A stretch of DNA of 5,898 bases from Bacteriovorax stolpii (GTDB lineage: Bacteria; Bdellovibrionota; Bacteriovoracia; Bacteriovoracales; Bacteriovoracaceae). The DNA lies in the NCBI GenBank assembly GCA_945862475.1, contig CAMAYW010000168.1, forward strand, positions 1 to 5,898, given 5' to 3'. Below, piece after piece: positions 5,664-5,898 of the stretch (its first letter is position 1; every line of letters begins with the position of its first letter). The notes beneath the pieces are model-generated. The model was not told the DNA's origin. It ran no database searches and saw only the letters and a program-made list of their open reading frames with translations. Position numbers and translations under genes: made by a program.

Positions 5664-5852
5664 ATTAGTTGTGATATTTGTCCTTTCTATATCCTGAGAA
5701 AGTTTTCGAAACCACTGGGTGTGAATTTCTTATCGAACTCTTAACAATTGGGAGGCATGATCGATGCTAAGTGATTGAAATTATGATTATGGAGCAGTTC
5801 CGGATCTTTATACTCAGGCTTTATCCCGTAGGCAATAACCATTCTTCTGTAT

Positions 5853-5885
5853 TAACCTTTCCTCTTTAGTTTTTTCGAGAGGTTA
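5853..5885 (+). other. Inverted repeats able to cover the ribosome binding site of the gene at 5890
   Basis: TAACCT (5853-5858) is the exact complement of AGGTTA (5880-5885), and CCTCT (5861-5865) is the exact complement of AGAGG (5878-5882). The two stems are mutually exclusive, and both would pair with the GAGAGG ribosome binding site at 5877-5882. The stems are short (six and five pairs) with loops of 21 and 12 bases, so stability is modest. It could be a weak translational control element or chance. Confidence 0.3.
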
Positions 5886-5889
5886 TATT

Positions 5890-5898
5890 ATGACAGTT
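5890..5898 (+). CDS. Start of a gene running off the right edge
   Basis: ATG ACA GTT at the right edge follows GAGAGG (5877-5882) with a seven-base spacing, an excellent ribosome binding site. Only Met-Thr-Val is visible, so no function can be assigned. The preceding 237-bp non-coding region is consistent with it being the first gene of a transcript. Confidence 0.5.

Larger units (their letters stand above)
5653..5889. other. Non-coding divergent region of 237 bp
   Basis: The stretch separates the start of the exported-protein gene (minus strand) from a gene start at 5890 (plus strand). The longest plus-strand reading frame with an ATG I read here is 28 codons (5783-5869), with no ribosome binding site or coding character. 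GGGAGG (5750-5755) precedes two ATGs (5757, 5764) that open frames of only four or five codons. A -10-like TATACT occurs at 5809-5814 and TATGAT at 5782-5787, both without a good -35 box. On the minus strand TATAGA (positions 5686-5691) could be a -10 for the exported-protein gene, and the 8-bp palindrome TTTCGAAA (5704-5711) lies just upstream of it. No tRNA or known riboswitch pattern is recognisable. Confidence 0.6.

Noticed and set aside
5704..5711. Palindrome TTTCGAAA as an operator
   Set aside because: Eight AT-rich bases are expected by chance often enough; no second copy or flanking symmetry supports it beyond one offset base.
5686..5714. Minus-strand TATAGA with TGGTTT 17 bases upstream as a promoter for the exported-protein gene
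   Set aside because: The -35 match is only two of six, so I mention the -10-like box but do not call a promoter.
5756..5768. Quasi-palindrome GCAT-GATCG-ATGC followed by short ATG frames, considered as a leader peptide
   Set aside because: The frames are only four to five codons with no attenuator-like structure or run of regulatory codons after them.
5783..5869. 28-codon plus-strand frame in the right-hand non-coding region
   Set aside because: There is no ribosome binding site, no conserved-looking motif, and its end lies in the leader of the next gene; I treat it as chance.

Overview
The window is AT-rich bacterial chromosome with tightly packed genes. It looks Gram-negative: RlmF is known mainly from Gram-negative bacteria, and there is a membrane-anchored thiol oxidase pair and a Sec-exported small protein. 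The low GC, the BdbC-type DsbB and a degenerate HD-GYP-like protein would fit a Bdellovibrio/Bacteriovorax-type bacterium, but that assignment is an inference from gene content, not a match I could run. No mobile elements, CRISPR arrays, tRNAs or rRNAs are visible.

Layout, left to right. The last 17 codons of a plus-strand gene that resembles the C-terminal end of a J domain (2-55) run tail to tail into a minus-strand pair, rlmN then pcp (1740 down to 58). rlmN encodes the 23S rRNA A2503 radical-SAM methyltransferase and pcp encodes pyroglutamyl peptidase I. A 41-bp divergent gap separates rlmN from a plus-strand disulfide-oxidation operon (1782-2850): a four-helix DsbB/BdbC quinone reductase and an anchored DsbA-like thioredoxin-fold oxidase. 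The two genes overlap by 11 bp. The DsbA-like gene ends 4 bp inside the end of minus-strand rlmF (3698-2847), which encodes the 23S rRNA A1618 N6-methyltransferase. A 47-bp divergent gap leads to a second plus-strand pair (3746-5045): a MazG-like nucleotide pyrophosphohydrolase and an HD-GYP-like protein with damaged catalytic motifs, again overlapping by 11 bp. That pair meets, with one base between, a minus-strand gene for an unrecognised exported protein with two cysteine hairpins (5652-5047). A 237-bp non-coding stretch follows. At the right edge is a well-formed ribosome binding site and the first three codons of a plus-strand gene.

The genes are mostly housekeeping: rRNA methylation, peptide trimming, periplasmic disulfide formation and nucleotide-pool cleaning. 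The less ordinary items are promoter geometries that imply leaderless mRNAs for dsbB and probably mazG, convergent gene ends with no room for terminators, the degenerate HD-GYP protein coupled to a dNTP pyrophosphatase, and the cysteine-hairpin exported protein, a plausible client of the Dsb pair. I do not see a clearly new multi-gene system.
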